From Polytrichum commune (Eukaryota; Streptophyta; Polytrichopsida; Polytrichales; Polytrichaceae): 64,000 nt of DNA. Under the pieces are notes generated by a model. The model worked only from the letters and a program-made list of their open reading frames with translations. It was not told the origin of the DNA and searched no databases. Location: contig OX485806.1 in the NCBI GenBank assembly GCA_950295325.1, forward strand, positions 39,434,001-39,498,000, given 5' to 3'. The position numbers and the translations under genes were made by a program. Below are positions 25,171-37,200 of this stretch, in pieces. Positions within the stretch are counted from its first letter, which is position 1. Every line of letters begins with the position of its first letter.

Positions 25171-26059
25171 TCAGAGTTCACATTGTAAGTTACGGTATTT
25201 CTATTGGTTTGAAAGTAGTGTGCATTTGAAATACTTCCAACCAAGGGAAGGAGGTGGACACATCACAATGGTGTGACAAGTGTAACCAGAGTTGCACATG
25301 AATTTTCTGCTTGATGTTGTATAATATGGGCCACAATATAGGACTACTTGGACTATTCATCACACTATACATCTGCCCACACTATTGACCATATTTAGTG
25401 TATTTTAATTCATAACCAAATTTATGCAAATGTCATGTTTTAGAATGTTAGACATGCAACAAATTGTATGGGTCATGTAACATCACCCACCTTGACTGGC
25501 CTTTCGAGTTGATGATTTTTTCAATTTTAATATCATAGAAATTACGCAAGAAACATAAGGACTTAAAGGTATGTGGGCGTCATTTGGTTACTTTTCTTAA
25601 TTGGACACTTGTATTTGATTGGTGTGTACTTAGGTGAGGATCAAAGAATCATCTAATACACGTTTTCATTGATTATTGTCATATGATAATAATCCTCAAT
25701 GACTACCTTGTTCATTCTTGTTAGGGTTTGCATTTGGGTTTGGGTTTGGGTTTGGGTTTAAATTTACGAGGCTCTTGAATTGCTCATGGTTTTCCTTGAG
25801 TTTTGCTTCACATATTGAGGCTAAGATATTGTGCTCTTTGTCTTCGTTTGTTTGATGCAAGCATTGAGTTACATGCCATGGACAGAAAAATGTTCAATGA
25901 CATTCCATTGGTAACAAAGGGCATATTTAATTCATGACTTATAATTTATATACTTAGTGAGCATTTATCGCAATAAATTGAAGAGCTAAATAAACATACA
26001 TGAGTCCATTTTCTAGCATGCCGTTAGTATGTAATACATTTGTATCTTTTTGTTTTCTC

Positions 26060-26470
26060 TACAAACCTCTCAAATATAGGGGTTTAATTTCACGGTGACC
26101 CACATGCGTCATTTAGTTTTCAATGAAGAGTCCACCCCTAGGAGTGGTACGTGGTTAGGTGTGTCTGCAAAAAAATGGATGCAAAAAAATGGATGCAAAA
26201 AAACACATGTGTTTAAAGAGATCGGACTACGCGCTCAAAATATGATCAACATTTTAAGCTCAATAGTGCATATAATTGGGAGGACCTATACGGCCATTTA
26301 ATGAGCACAAGAATCTTCACTTTGATAATCATTAAGATATTCATATAAGCTCCAGTATTCATGAGGAAAGTGGCAATGGACTATATTTGGATTTGCTAAC
26401 CGTCACATACTAATTATCGTGTTTTTCATATTCTAGGAGAAGTGGGCTAGTCGGAAACAATAACCATGTA
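26060..26470 (+). mobile_element. Dispersed ~400-bp repeat
   Basis: Contains GAATCTTCACTTTGATAATC, TCATGAGGAAAGTGGC and TTTGGATTTGCTAACCGTCA, shared with 31,170-31,740 and, inverted, with AMT2 intron 2. No coding; ends not precisely defined. Confidence 0.55.
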
Positions 26471-26471
26471 A

Positions 26472-26840
26472 GAGCCGGTTCACAAGTCTCTCACTTACGT
26501 TAGTAGGTCCCGATATGGAGGCAAAGTCCCAGCTTTTGAGCCTCAAGAACCCATTAAAATATGGTGAACTATCATCAAAGTCGGGTCTTGATTATTCTAT
26601 GCAAAAACAATCACAAGAATTGTGTTGAGAGTTGGGTCTAGCTTTTTGCTCGACACAAGTCCCGAGCCTCACCTTCAAAAAGTGTTGTCATGTAGGCATC
26701 CATGTCATACTTGAGACTTGGAACTTAAGACCCCGTGTGAAATGATGAGTCCCAACTTCCATGCTCTCAACGGTTGAGATTGCACAGATTGACCTCAAGT
26801 GACTTGGGACTTAGGACTTGGGACCCGTGTGAACCGGGCC
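26472..26840. mobile_element. PIF/Harbinger-type MITE (369 bp)
   Basis: Ends GAGCCGGTTCACAAG on the left and the complement GGCCCGGTTCACACGGG on the right, flanked by TAA (26469-26471, 26841-26843). The ends resemble the 56,782 element (GGGCCGGTTTACAC). A related end, GTGTGAACCGGCCCTAC, sits at about 27,012. Confidence 0.75.
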
Positions 26841-27417
26841 TAACTCAACACTTGAAATTCTTGCCACACATACCACATTCGGGTAATTAATACCACGTTG
26901 AAACCAAGAACCTTCTACAATAAATGAGACAACCGACAACCCTACGTAATCCATAACCCACACAATCAAATGTAGATCTTATAGATAGTCACAACTAAGG
27001 TGTATAGTGTGAACCGGCCCTACGACCCATCTAAGCTTATCTCACCTTCACGTTGTGAGGAAGGGAGAAAATGAGAGGCAAACATTGTGGGGCGGGATTC
27101 CCGGGCCCAAGCCCAAGTTGGGCCTTTCATTCTAGTCCCGTGTACTTAAAGATATGGTGCTTGGATAAATTCCCAATTACATTAGTATTTCCAAAACCAC
27201 TAGTCGGTCGAGAGCCCTTGGTGGGCCAAGCCCACACACAATGGCCCTCCCTCTCCTTGGGAGAGAGGCCCTCGTTTTCATGCCACATTATGGGGGTTGC
27301 TTTTGGAGTGGGATCCATCAACGGCCCAACATGTATGTATTCAAGTTGTTACACAATTCGGATGGATAAAGTCAACCCTTTGTTTGGTTGAATGGTTATG
27401 ATTTTTAGAAAGACATT

Positions 27418-27556
27418 TATTATTATTATTTTGAGACAGAAGGCCGACAGTTTAGCGTCAATGCACAGGAGGCACTTGACCACCTGGAAAGTTTTTTTTG
27501 TCAAGTAGAGAGGAGATGTCAAAGCCGGGAATCGAACCACCAACCTCTTTCTTGGA
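27418..27556 (-). mobile_element. 5'-truncated tRNA-derived SINE
   Basis: On the - strand: perfect B box GGTTCGATTCC, CTCCTCTCTACTTGAC, TGGTCAAGTGCCTCCTGTGC, GGCCTTCTGTCTC and an (AAT)n tail. It lacks the first ~50 bp of the 19,922 copy. The target duplication is not clear. Confidence 0.75.
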
Positions 27557-27589
27557 AAGATGTTAACTAAGATGTTATATGAAAATGTT

Positions 27590-29400
27590 GTGAAATGAAA
27601 TTGATCTTAAAGTTCAGAAAGTACAAAAAGGCTTGTGGGACTGAAAGTGCCTCAAGATGATGTCAAACCGGTTGATTCCTTTGAGTGATGGAGAACCGTA
27701 GCCTTTGTGAGATGAAGGCTAATGTTGACTTGATGGTCTGATTGAAAGAAAGACTTGGGGCTCCCTAATACCACATCTATAGATAGTGATTCAAAATGAA
27801 TCTATGATGGAGTTATATGGGGGACACTGTGAAAGAAAGTGTGCCTCAGTTTCAAGTACATTTTAAGACTAGCAAAAGTGTGGTAATTTAGAGTCTCTAG
27901 AGATAGGGGGGTAGGCAACCGCCGTCCAATTCAATAGTAAGTATATTTGCGATGCAGTAAGCAACAATGATCTTGCGTTAGGATGATGTCAATGGTTGCT
28001 TCAAGTACAATTCACATTTGTATTTAAGAAAATCCTCGAGGTGGAGGGAATCTACACCAAATATGTTATTTAGTGTCATATGGTATTTTATGTCACTAGG
28101 GTAACTTTTCGGATGACACTTCTTATGAATAAGTGAACAAATATTGTCATGGATGCATGGATGATGGATGAGTTCATCCATTGGCCAAAAACCCCTACCT
28201 TCTCTTGTTAGCGACTTCTAATGAAATATTGTCATGGATGATTGAAATTTGGATGAGAAATCACTTGGTACCTGATAGTAATCCCACTACTGTAAATCTA
28301 TAATCCCCCAAAAAATTTACAAGGAATGACAAATAATGTTGGATTAAGATTTAGTGTTGGTGATACTATACCATGGTTTACAATTAGTATTGAGCAACAC
28401 AATTAGTATTGGTGACACTTAATATCATATTTAGTGTAGTTCTTCCCCCTAAATGGAAAGAGTTCCACTCTTTAGCAAGAAAAACTTCCTTCAAATCATC
28501 AAAAGTAATTTTTTTGGAGGGTGTTGGGATTTCATGGACCCTATGATGCCTTCCACATGGTTGTCAATTTGTGCGAGGTGTTAAATCTTGTCTGGCAAGG
28601 TGTTGAGAAATTGAGGTTGCTTGACTAACTAACCAAGAGGAGGTGAACAAGCTGTTGTTGAAAACGTATAGTTAGTTGGAGAGCAATAATACGATGGAAA
28701 GTTTTCTAAATTTGGCTAGCAAAATAATGGTAGGTTGTCAGCAACTACACTTTGACGTTAGACATCATGTGTATCTTCTTGCACTTTTAAAGAACCATCC
28801 AATGAGAGTTTTTCAAGTCCTCTCCCCAAATTTAGTGGCATACGTGAAAGTTGGAAGCACCAAAGCCTTGAAAAGATGGCAATTGCTCCCAACTTGTGAC
28901 TACAACTCCTGCTTCTTTCCTTAGGGTGGCCATTAAGGTTTTCATACCTGCGATTCATTGTTTTTTACTCAATGGCTCAAAGTGACCATGTGAATAGAAT
29001 TGGATCTCAAGGTATCTATATTCATGGGTTATCTCATTTCGGCCCCTCCTAGGTAAAAGGCCTCTTGGTTTAATTTCCTCTTGTTACGATCTTGTCATGA
29101 TTTTGGTTTTAGATAAATTGACATTAGGCGAGAGGAAAGTGCAAAACTCATATAGCTTGTTCATAAGTCTTTGTAAGCATGCTTCCGATTAAGAGAGATA
29201 AATAACATCGTCATCATAAAGAAGAATGGCAATCACTGTGTTAAAGAACACGAAGATCTACAAACTACCAAAGTCAATCCTTCTTTTTAATGTGATTAAC
29301 TAAACAATGTAGAGACAATGCATAGATTATTCCCTCATCGAACCTAGTCTCACTAAAGAAAAGGACTTTCCTCAATAATATTGCACTAACATGCCAAGTT
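27590..29400 (-). mobile_element. Decayed non-LTR retrotransposon (LINE, copy B) with RT remnant
   Basis: The - strand near 29,215-29,090 reads AILLYDDDVIYLS, a stop, then SEACLQRLMNKLYEFCTFLS and NVNLSKTKIM. This is the catalytic palm motif of a LINE reverse transcriptase (YDDD in place of the usual YADD). Downstream pieces follow in broken frames: THEYRYLEIQFYSHGHFE, WGEDLKNSHW, ITFDDLKEVFLAKEWNSFHL and ETEAHFLSQCPPYNS. The 5' part is absent. It is split by a MITE at 28,055-28,436. Related 3' ends lie at 1,535 and 61,255. Confidence 0.75.
28055..28436. mobile_element. TA-flanked MITE (copy c) inserted in the LINE
   Basis: CACCAAATATGTTATTTAGT on the left, complement of CACTAAATATGATATTAAGT on the right, TA on both sides. 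The related LINE at 61,255 has the empty site (GGTAATCTAGTTTCTTCCCC), which fixes the insertion point and the TA duplication. Confidence 0.85.
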
Positions 29401-29989
29401 TTTTAATCATCATCTACAAATGCAAGGTTCACTATATATTTTAAAGGGTTCGGTTTCATGAATATCATAACATTACACAATCTAAAGCCCAACATGACCC
29501 ATGAAGGTGATTGTGGAGGTTCTTTGCACTACCAGTTGTGACTTGCCCACTCGATGTTGTGTCCCACACAACATGTATGCAAGTTGGCCGACACTTAGGA
29601 TGAATTATATAAAATAAAGAAATAATGCTAGAAAATACAATTCGAAAACTAAAACCCAAATGTTGATTCATTCTTGCAAAGCAGATGATACTCATGTTGA
29701 ATATTGTTCATTTTGTGAGTGTGGACCAACATAAGGGGATCATCATTCTACCACAATTCCCGGTTCTAGGGGTGCAACTTCCTAGTGTTGAGTGATGTTA
29801 TGATGTACCTATCTACATTGTTAAACTGAGACACAATCAAACTTTGAAAGAATCTAAATGAGTCTTTCAAGAGATATTTATTGACATAACTTGAATCACA
29901 ACAATGGATAATAAACATCCACTTGATTCATAGATCAAAATGATAATTAAAAATAATATAAAACTTGATCACCATAGTGCATTTTGATT
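29401..29989. other. Intergenic DNA, nothing recognised
   Basis: AT-rich with only short frames. It may include more of the LINE 5' remnant, but I could not align it. Confidence 0.4.
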
Positions 29990-30075
29990 TGGGCGAACCA
30001 ACCCATACACTCGTTCCTTGTTGGATACCTAAACCCTTGCCTCCGAGGAACCACTGTACGGGTTGGTTTGCCCCA
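29990..30075. repeat. ~90-bp dispersed repeat (copy 2 of 3)
   Basis: CGAACCAACCCATACACTCG, TCCTTGTTGGAT and GAGGAACCACTGTACGGGTT, matching 20,625-20,715 closely. Confidence 0.6.
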
Positions 30076-30369
30076 ACCGTGCAACTTTATCAAAATTACA
30101 AAAAATAAATCTACCAAAGAAAATGATCATACATAAACTTACCATTAGGTATCTTCTAGCATAAAAATTGACCGAAATCGCGAGAATTTACACCCTATTG
30201 AAACATCTCCTTGCAACACTCATAACATTACTCAATTGATGAGTTGTGTTCATGAGACTTGTAGTAGATTCGAGAATAAAGCCTCCAGATGTCAAGAATC
30301 CCAGTGCTTTAGATTGAATTTGAAGGTAGGGCAATCGGATACAACTCATGAACTGAGTAATGTTATGCT

Positions 30370-30616
30370 CGGAGAGAGGGAATTAAGTTGTTGTATATGA
30401 GTGTACCTCTTATTCATCCAAAGTAAAAACTTGACCTCCTACACGTTTGTTGTTGATTCATCTCAAATGACTTCGAATAGACTGATTCGGTGTCTCTAAA
30501 GTTAATTCTAGTACCAAATCAACTAGAGAAACTAACCTTTGGGCAACATATTATTTCATGGTCTTTACGTTGGATGAAAGAGAGGTACACTCGTATACAA
30601 GAATTCCCTCTCTCCG
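30370..30616. repeat. Foldback element (247 bp)
   Basis: CGGAGAGAGGGAATT at the left and AATTCCCTCTCTCCG at the right are exact complements. Inward, GAGTGTACCTCTTATTCATC pairs with GGATGAAAGAGAGGTACACTC, with small differences. Related arms occur at 60,715-60,970 and near 61,110 and 62,750. Confidence 0.75.
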
Positions 30617-31169
30617 CAACGCTCCAAGGGTGACATGCCTAAACCCTAAAATGCGTGTAAGAATGTTTTGTAAACTAAGTTGGTGTTTTCGACTACACTG
30701 TTTATGGTATTTAGCGTCAATTACTATTAGAAATTATGTAATGCAATAACTTCTTGCTCTAAAGTTAAATTCTAACTAGCAAATCTGATTAGGTTTTTAG
30801 GGCATTATAATTGAGTTGCTATCAACCATTCCACTCTAATACTATTAAGTGACAGTGCTTCACCCAAGTTTATCAGGGTAAATCAACTTAGTAAAACATT
30901 GCATTGTCAGCAATTAGCCATAACGTTGTGTAACCCTAAAGAGTAAGCGTCACTTAATTCTATAAACGGCATTGTATGATCTCCGAGTTCCATCACCAAC
31001 AAGGTAAACATTACAAGGGGATGCATGCTCCAACTTCCTCGTGTGCCGTTAGTTTACTTGGCAAGTTTTAATAAATCAACAAAATGGGATTTTTGAAATG
31101 AATTATTTTACACAAGTAAGTGCCAAAATTTGCAAGGATTCAAAACCCACCTTTTTGGTAACAAAGAAC

Positions 31170-31740
31170 AAAAGAATAAATTTAGACACCTATGTTTGAG
31201 TTGTATGTGGTTAGGTGTGAATCTAAGAACTGGCACCCAAAAGGGCATGTGGTTAGGAAAACAATGGATTATGTGCTTAGAATATCCTAACCATTATAGG
31301 CTCAACTAGAACCCCTTGGCTAGGGAAGGAAGCTCTAGATTTATTTACAGTAGTTATGTTTGGTAGCCACATCTTCTTCTTCTTCTTCTTCTTCTTAAAT
31401 TTTATTTAAATTTCAATCCACAAATTTAAATTTTGGTTTTTACGGATTTAAATCCCATATGGAATTGTAGTTTAATGTACTGTATTGTGCATGCATGCAT
31501 GGCATGAGAAATTTCTTTGATAACACTCTAGATAAATCTAGAGAATAATCCACCATGATTGGGGACCTATATGACCACATAGTGAGCACAAGGTTCTTCA
31601 CTTTGATAATGAATAACATACTCATAAGAGCTCCAAAAATGATGAGACGAATAGCTAAGGAAACGATTTGGATTTGCTGATCATCGTGCACTAATTGTGT
31701 GTTTCATCATATCTTACTACAAGTGAGTGTAGAAAGAAAA
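31170..31740 (+). mobile_element. Dispersed ~400-570-bp repeat
   Basis: TAGACACCTATGTTTGAG, GTGGTTAGGTGTGAATCTAA, TTCTTCACTTTGATAATGAA and GATTTGGATTTGCTGATCAT. A (TTC)n tract (31,372-31,396) interrupts it. Same family as AMT2 intron 2. Confidence 0.55.
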
Positions 31741-31774
31741 AATATTCAAGGAAGGCATGTCTACCTTAACCTCC

Positions 31775-32010
31775 TATGTGACGATGCATGGGGAAGGTTA
31801 TTGGGCATAATCGATCAAGATCCTAGTGTTTCCAAGTCCAACCAAAGTACATGTTACGATCCTTTGGTTTTTTGGTTATTATCTCAAGACACTCATATTC
31901 CAAAGATTCTTCTAAAAATGATGGGTAATTTTCCTAACGTCTTGAAGGAACTTCAACCGGTCATTTCTCAAACTCAACCACTTCATCCGTAAGTAGCGGT
32001 CGACTCTCCC
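31775..32010 (+). repeat. Dispersed repeat, paralogue of 19,675-19,895
   Basis: See the copy at 19,675. A frame of 97 codons covers this copy (31,699-31,992), with PKILLKMMGNFPNVLKELQP, but no known domain. Confidence 0.5.
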
Positions 32011-32103
32011 CGTTCATAGGTAACATGCGATTGTTCCCTACCAATGGTTCATTGTACGGGCCTATATATGGACTATACTCAATGAACGGGAAAAGCCGAC
32101 CGC
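31996..32103. mobile_element. 108-bp miniature hairpin element flanked by TA
   Basis: GCGGTCGACTCTCCCCGTTC at the left pairs with GAACGGGAAAAGCCGACCGC at the right (few mismatches), TA on both sides. The paralogous repeat at 19,675-19,895 lacks it at the matching place. Confidence 0.6.
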
Positions 32104-32255
32104 TAGGTACAGATGATGAGCCGGTTGAAGTGCAAGACTTCAAGGAAACTTAGACATAATTTCGGAGGAATTTGGAGAATCTACCTCGAGTTAATAAAGG
32201 CAAAACCGGGGTGTGTCAACATGCATATGTAACCCGTTTGGCTTTGGGAACACTA

Positions 32256-32547
32256 CACTAAATGGGATATTTAGTGTTTGATTGTATCTAGTGTTGTTAC
32301 CACCCTATCATGTTCAACACTAATTTTCAATTCTTTGACAATTAGTGTTAGACATAAATGTGCCACTACCTTCCCTACTGTCATTTCCCTTGTTATATCC
32401 TCTTTTTTTCGTATCCTTACTAACACTAAAGTCAAACATGTAACTTCCACATATTACCATAGTTGATATTTAGTGTTTGAGTTTACATTTAATGTTACTT
32501 GCTTTCGTAGGGTTATTGATATTTAGTGTATGTGTTCCTATTTAGTG
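32256..32547. mobile_element. TA-flanked MITE with CACTAAAT ends (copy d)
   Basis: CACTAAATGGGATATTTAGT at the left, CCTATTTAGTG at the right, TA on both sides. Shorter (292 bp) and more diverged inside than copies b and c. Confidence 0.65.
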
Positions 32548-33289
32548 TAGCTAGCTAGGATCTTGACCGAGAGTGTCCAAAAGTCTCCCCCGGACTTCGA
32601 GCATGGTAACTACTCTTTCATGACGGCCACATTAAAGTTTCTAGGGCTTTGGGGAAACATGGAAGCATAATAAGAATGCTTCCCAAGTGACTCGACAATG
32701 ATTGGAAATTATGAAGAAATTGGTAGCATCGATGTCCAATGACGAAACTAATAAAGGGGCTTCGTCTTACTTTCCGGTATTCCTTCGGACCCCCCCCCCC
32801 ACCTTTAAGTTATGGAAGAGCAATTGGTTGGGTCAAAATGGCTCCCACATACAAGGAGCACGCATACAAGGGAAAGGCTGCTTTTAAAAGCACCTGTGTT
32901 CGCCCTGTTTTGCCCCCCCCCCCCCCCCCAAAAAAATCATTCATCCATCCATCCATCCCCCGAGAACTCATCCACCGGCCCTCGTTCAAATCCTCCTATG
33001 TATGAACTAATGTGTGTGCCCTAGGATTGACTCTGCATATCACGTATGTAAAGGGCGAGACTCCGGGATTTTTGCATTCGAGTGCACACGTCTTGTTTCA
33101 TCCAACCAAAACACCCAAAATAGTGTGTGTTTTGGATGTTATTTAAAAAAACCGAGTCGGCATCAAAATTAGTGTTGAAACCCCCGCATTAGTGGCATGG
33201 GAGCACAATTGTAGAGGGAATCTCTTAGACATGAATGGATGTGAGGTATGCTCACATGTGACCTCCCTTGTAACATCTCTTGGTTGCGC

Positions 33290-33520
33290 ATAATAAAAAT
33301 AGATAAATGAACATTTGTGGTTTATCGCTGATGTGAATTTGAGCTTGTTGGTCTTATATGAACAAGAGGTCCCTTGTTTCGGACGTAGGGTTTACTGCCT
33401 ATTCTTGCAATAGGTGGGTTCGTTTTGGGTCCTCTTTGTCCCTATGAAGGTGGGGACACTCGATCTGGATCCATTCATCCAATCACTCAGTACCATCATT
33501 ATCTAGTTGGAGTCCCCCCT
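33290..33520 (-). mobile_element. SINE remnant
   Basis: GATGTGAATTTGAGCTTGTT, GTAGGGTTTACTGCC and AATAGGTGGGTTCG match the 3' body of the SINEs at 4,245 and 57,454. The tail is degraded (AATAAAAATAGATAAAT) and the tRNA-like head is not clear. The flanks 32,550-33,290 hold C runs (32,789; 32,913-32,929) and no gene. Confidence 0.45.
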
Positions 33521-36325
33521 CGTTGTCCCTCGTTCTGAAGGCGCATTTACATACAACCATTGTTTTGGTGGTTGATGGTTATACTTTAAATTTCTTTGGT
33601 ATTATTTTCTGAGGGATGAGGAGAAATAAGGTGCATTTGATGACAACCACAACCTACTCTCTCCCCGTGCCCAACTATGATACGAGGTGTAGTTGGGAGT
33701 AGTTGCGATGCTTGTAGACTTTCTCTTTTTTTCAAAGAAATCAGTTCTAGTTTGATTGCAATTGTCATTGTGTGATACTGGGAGTGAAATTGAAGGCCAA
33801 ATATGGGAGAGAATTTGTAGGAGGCAATTACCGAGTCTAGACAATACACTTCCACTATAATCCATAAATTGTTTGTCTCCACTTTATGATTTGCATCAAT
33901 AGGATGGACGATCGTTGAGGTCAAACACATTCTTCAACTTCGAGAATAATTGTTAGTACACAACAAAAGTTGTAGGTGTGGTTGAAAATGAGCCCAAACC
34001 ACAACCACAATCACAACCACAAGTGCTCAAGTAATTGTGTGTAAACCCACCTTCAAGCTTTGGCACCAAGTCATCTAGATTTGCCTTCCAAACAAACAAA
34101 CGCCCACCCACCCACCCATCTATAAATTAGGGTCCATCTGCACCACCTAGTTAAGAGAATTAGCTAGTTTACGTGTTAGTGAGGATTAGCTAACCATAAT
34201 TCTAGCTAACTAAAATCATGGCTGCACCACCTAGCGAGGAGAATTAGCTAACAATGTGAGTTAGTGAAATCAACTACTATAGAGGGCTCTCTATTCCAAC
34301 ACAAAATAATTACTTCCCCCTCAAAATTTGCCATGTGTCATGCTCACATTCGCCATGGCCCACTTGTATCCCACATGGAAATTACATTTTGGCACATGTA
34401 CAAATGAAATAGGGAGCCTTTGCAGGTTACTCATATGCGAGCTAACCGATCACACGGTCACACATGCCAGTTACCACTAACCAAAGGTTGACCGATTTAA
34501 GAGAGGAGTTAAGGTTGACCAAGCAAAGTTTTGTTGAACTTGCCCAAGTTTCAAACATGACACTAATTTATGGTACATTCCAATTTTGTGGCCCACACCA
34601 TTTATGTATCATTTTGATTAAGATAGATCACAAAATTAAAATTAAAATCAATCTAATATGAACATTGAAAATGGTATTTTAATAATGGGCTACCCATTTG
34701 TAAAAGTAGTTAGCATTAGCGGTATGGATGAGTTAAGATTTCTTCACAAAATTTAGCTAAGTTCTGTTTTTATAACACCCCTTTGAACCTTAATTTTAAC
34801 TAGGTGGTGCAACCCTCAGACAGATTAGCTCTCAGATAGGTTAGCTACTCATATGCAGCCAACTCTCCTAACTAGGCACTGCATGCACAATATAACTAAT
34901 TTGAGTGGTCACCTACTCTAATTGGAGCCTTAACCGGGATGTGCGATTGGACCCTCGTAAGGTAGGTACACCTAGTATGACGCTGCAATGACCATGTGTC
35001 AACCATCGCATTGTCGCCTGCAGCCACACCATGAACACCCTAGTTGCCACATGACTCACATGTGCTTTAAGAAGATAAAAATTGGTGTTCAAATGCTAAT
35101 TCTACAGTCAAGTCAACTATAGTAGCTAATCAAACTAGGTTTTTAGTAGATCTAGAGTTATGCATGAACTCCGGGCATAATGAAAAGTGTATGTGTGCAC
35201 TTCTATATGTGGACCCTATGATAGAAATGATAAAAAAAACTAATCTTAGCAACTAGTTTGTACCTTTTGTTGTAACACCTCTCAGTTGCATCCACATTGC
35301 ATTACTTGTGAAACAAATACACATCTAAAGTGGTAATTTGACCACAATGCTTCTCAAACTATTCATGAATAGAGTTTTCATCATATTCTTTTGAACTCTT
35401 TCCCCAAATAAATTGTTTGAAAATGTGCATGTCTTGATGGCGCAAAAAACTAAAAACTAAACTAAAACTCAAATGCATTGTTAGTTTTGAGCGAGTCTTT
35501 TGTCCATATTTAATTAAGTCCAAGTTATAAATTGTTATTCCATAGTTCCGAAGTGCATTTTCACCCTGAATTTTCACAAAGGCCCGTGTGTGGAACCCTA
35601 TCTTGTTTTGAACATTTGTCAATGACATATTGATTTTGACAATCATCTTGTTGGAAACAACCTTATTAGGAACCCGCATTCTTTGTACTAGTGTGGACTC
35701 AAGCTTTGGTATCAAGTCATCTAGATTTAGCATTCAAAACACTCACACATCCAATCACATCCATCCATCCATCCATCAATCCATCACTTTTTTGTCCATC
35801 CAAGCCTTACACTTTTCATTCATAGCCCCTCCTCCCCCGTCGTTCTAAGTAGGAAGCGACGGAGACTCGAGTGTGAATGCAAAGCTAATGCAATAAGGAA
35901 GGTGCTTAACAACTCAATCAACTTGATTCAATACCCTCAAAATCATTATCAATTATCACCACCACTTCTCTCGTTCTCTTTTATTATTATTATTCTTAAA
36001 AATTGATTAATCAATTTTCTCAACACCCGACTCTAGAGTCTAAATCCAATCAGATCCAAGTTGCTCTCAGTCAACCCACACGAGTCCCCTTCACGCATAA
36101 GACATTATGGATTAAAAATAAAATAAAATAAAATAAAAATATTTTTATACATTGGGAGTGCAGTATGCAATCCACTCAAGACAAAAGTAGCATTTCAACA
36201 TTCACATCCATAATATTTGGTGGAGGATGAAACATACAGATGGAATACACACATCCATCCAAATATTAGGTACCTTCATCCAAAAGCATGCGATACCTTC
36301 AGACCTTGGACAACTGTCAAAATAA
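33521..36325. other. AT-rich intergenic DNA, no gene
   Basis: Short (ATCC)n runs at about 35,757-35,785 and repeated CTCAAGCTTTGGYAYCAAGTCATCTAGATT at about 34,050 and 35,697 (a split pair). No recognised gene, RNA or element end. Confidence 0.45.
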
Positions 36326-36790
36326 CTATAGTTAACTAGATTATTTTCAATACACTTTAGGGAACAACTATAATTAACTAGAAAAATTCAAGACCAAATT
36401 CAAGAACAACTATAGTTAACTAGAGAGATTCCAAGTATCATTATATATTCGAAGAAGTTCATCTCTTGATTTGCTTCAGTTGAGGGTCTTTAATATGCTC
36501 GGGCCAATAAGGATCATCGAGAAACGCCTTTATACGATCACTCACATTGCTGGGCTTCGGAACAACCTCCATGTACACCAACACAAAAAATAACACACTA
36601 GTGACACTACAACACTATAACAGAATTCCATGAACATGCTGCACTCAACTCTAATTAACTAGATATTTAGTTAATTAAATATAACTATAGTCAACTATGA
36701 ACATGTTGCACTTAACTTTAGTTAACTACATTTTTTGTCAGGTCAAATCGCAAACAACTATAGTTACGAAAGGCAACTAGTTAAGTAATA
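36326..36790. promoter_or_regulatory. Cluster of CTATAGTTAACTAG palindromes
   Basis: Seven to eight exact or near copies at 36326, 36368, 36410, 36649, 36685, 36716, 36758 and about 36774. The core TAGTTAACTA is a perfect palindrome with GTTAAC at its centre. The first three are spaced 42 bp apart. It lies about 4.4 kb upstream of the AMT2 ATG and downstream of the small - strand ORF at 36,459-36,572. Function is unknown; dimeric protein binding or a decayed repeat are the options. Confidence 0.5.
36459..36572 (-). CDS. Small 37-residue coding-like ORF, unrecognised
   Basis: ATG to TGA encoding MEVVPKPSNVSDRIKAFLDD and then PYWPEHIKDPQLKQIKR. The composition (charged helix, PYWPE turn, basic end) looks like real protein rather than chance. 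It could be a very small gene, the last exon of a - strand gene whose earlier exons I did not find, or a gene fragment carried by a transposon. No family is assigned. One GTTAAC palindrome overlaps just beyond its stop. Confidence 0.3.
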   Translation of the reverse strand: MEVVPKPSNVSDRIKAFLDDPYWPEHIKDPQLKQIKR

Positions 36791-37059
36791 GTTGAATTAG
36801 TTGGTTAGTTGTTGGGCAGGTTTTGACGACATCATTCATCCGCCTGCCCAAACAAAAACGGAAACGAAGAGAAAAATTTGTATAAGCGTTTTGGTCGATG
36901 AACAGCCCAAAAGAAAACCGACGGAAGTAGACTAGACAGAGTCCACACCCGCACTGCAAATCTCTTCCCCAAAAATTTGCAAAACACAAATAAAACCTGG
37001 TGGAGATCCGATCCTGATGAATTTCTGATTATATTTCATTTAAAAACTTGAAGCAGCAG

Positions 37060-37200
37060 AGCGAGAGAGAGAGAGAGAGAGAGAGAGGGGGAGAGAGAGT
37101 ATAGTAATTGCCATCTCTGTTCTCTGTCTATCTATCTTGTTTGTCAGGCCGGAGAAAATTTCGTGTACGGGAAGGAGGAGGAGGAGGAGTTTAGTATGCG
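37060..37200. repeat. (GA)n tract and purine-rich stretch upstream of AMT2
   Basis: A (GA)n run at about 37,063-37,099 is followed by a CT-rich patch and a GGAGGAGGAGGAG run. Such purine/pyrimidine tracts are common at plant promoters and leaders. A transcription start cannot be placed from sequence alone. Confidence 0.5.

Noticed and set aside
31699-31992. 97-codon + strand frame as a gene
   Set aside because: It coincides with a repeat also present at 19,675-19,895, where the frame is broken; treated as a repeat.
33586-33930. Two overlapping - strand frames (114 and 87 codons)
   Set aside because: No recognisable motif, AT-rich codon use, no conserved partner; probably chance.
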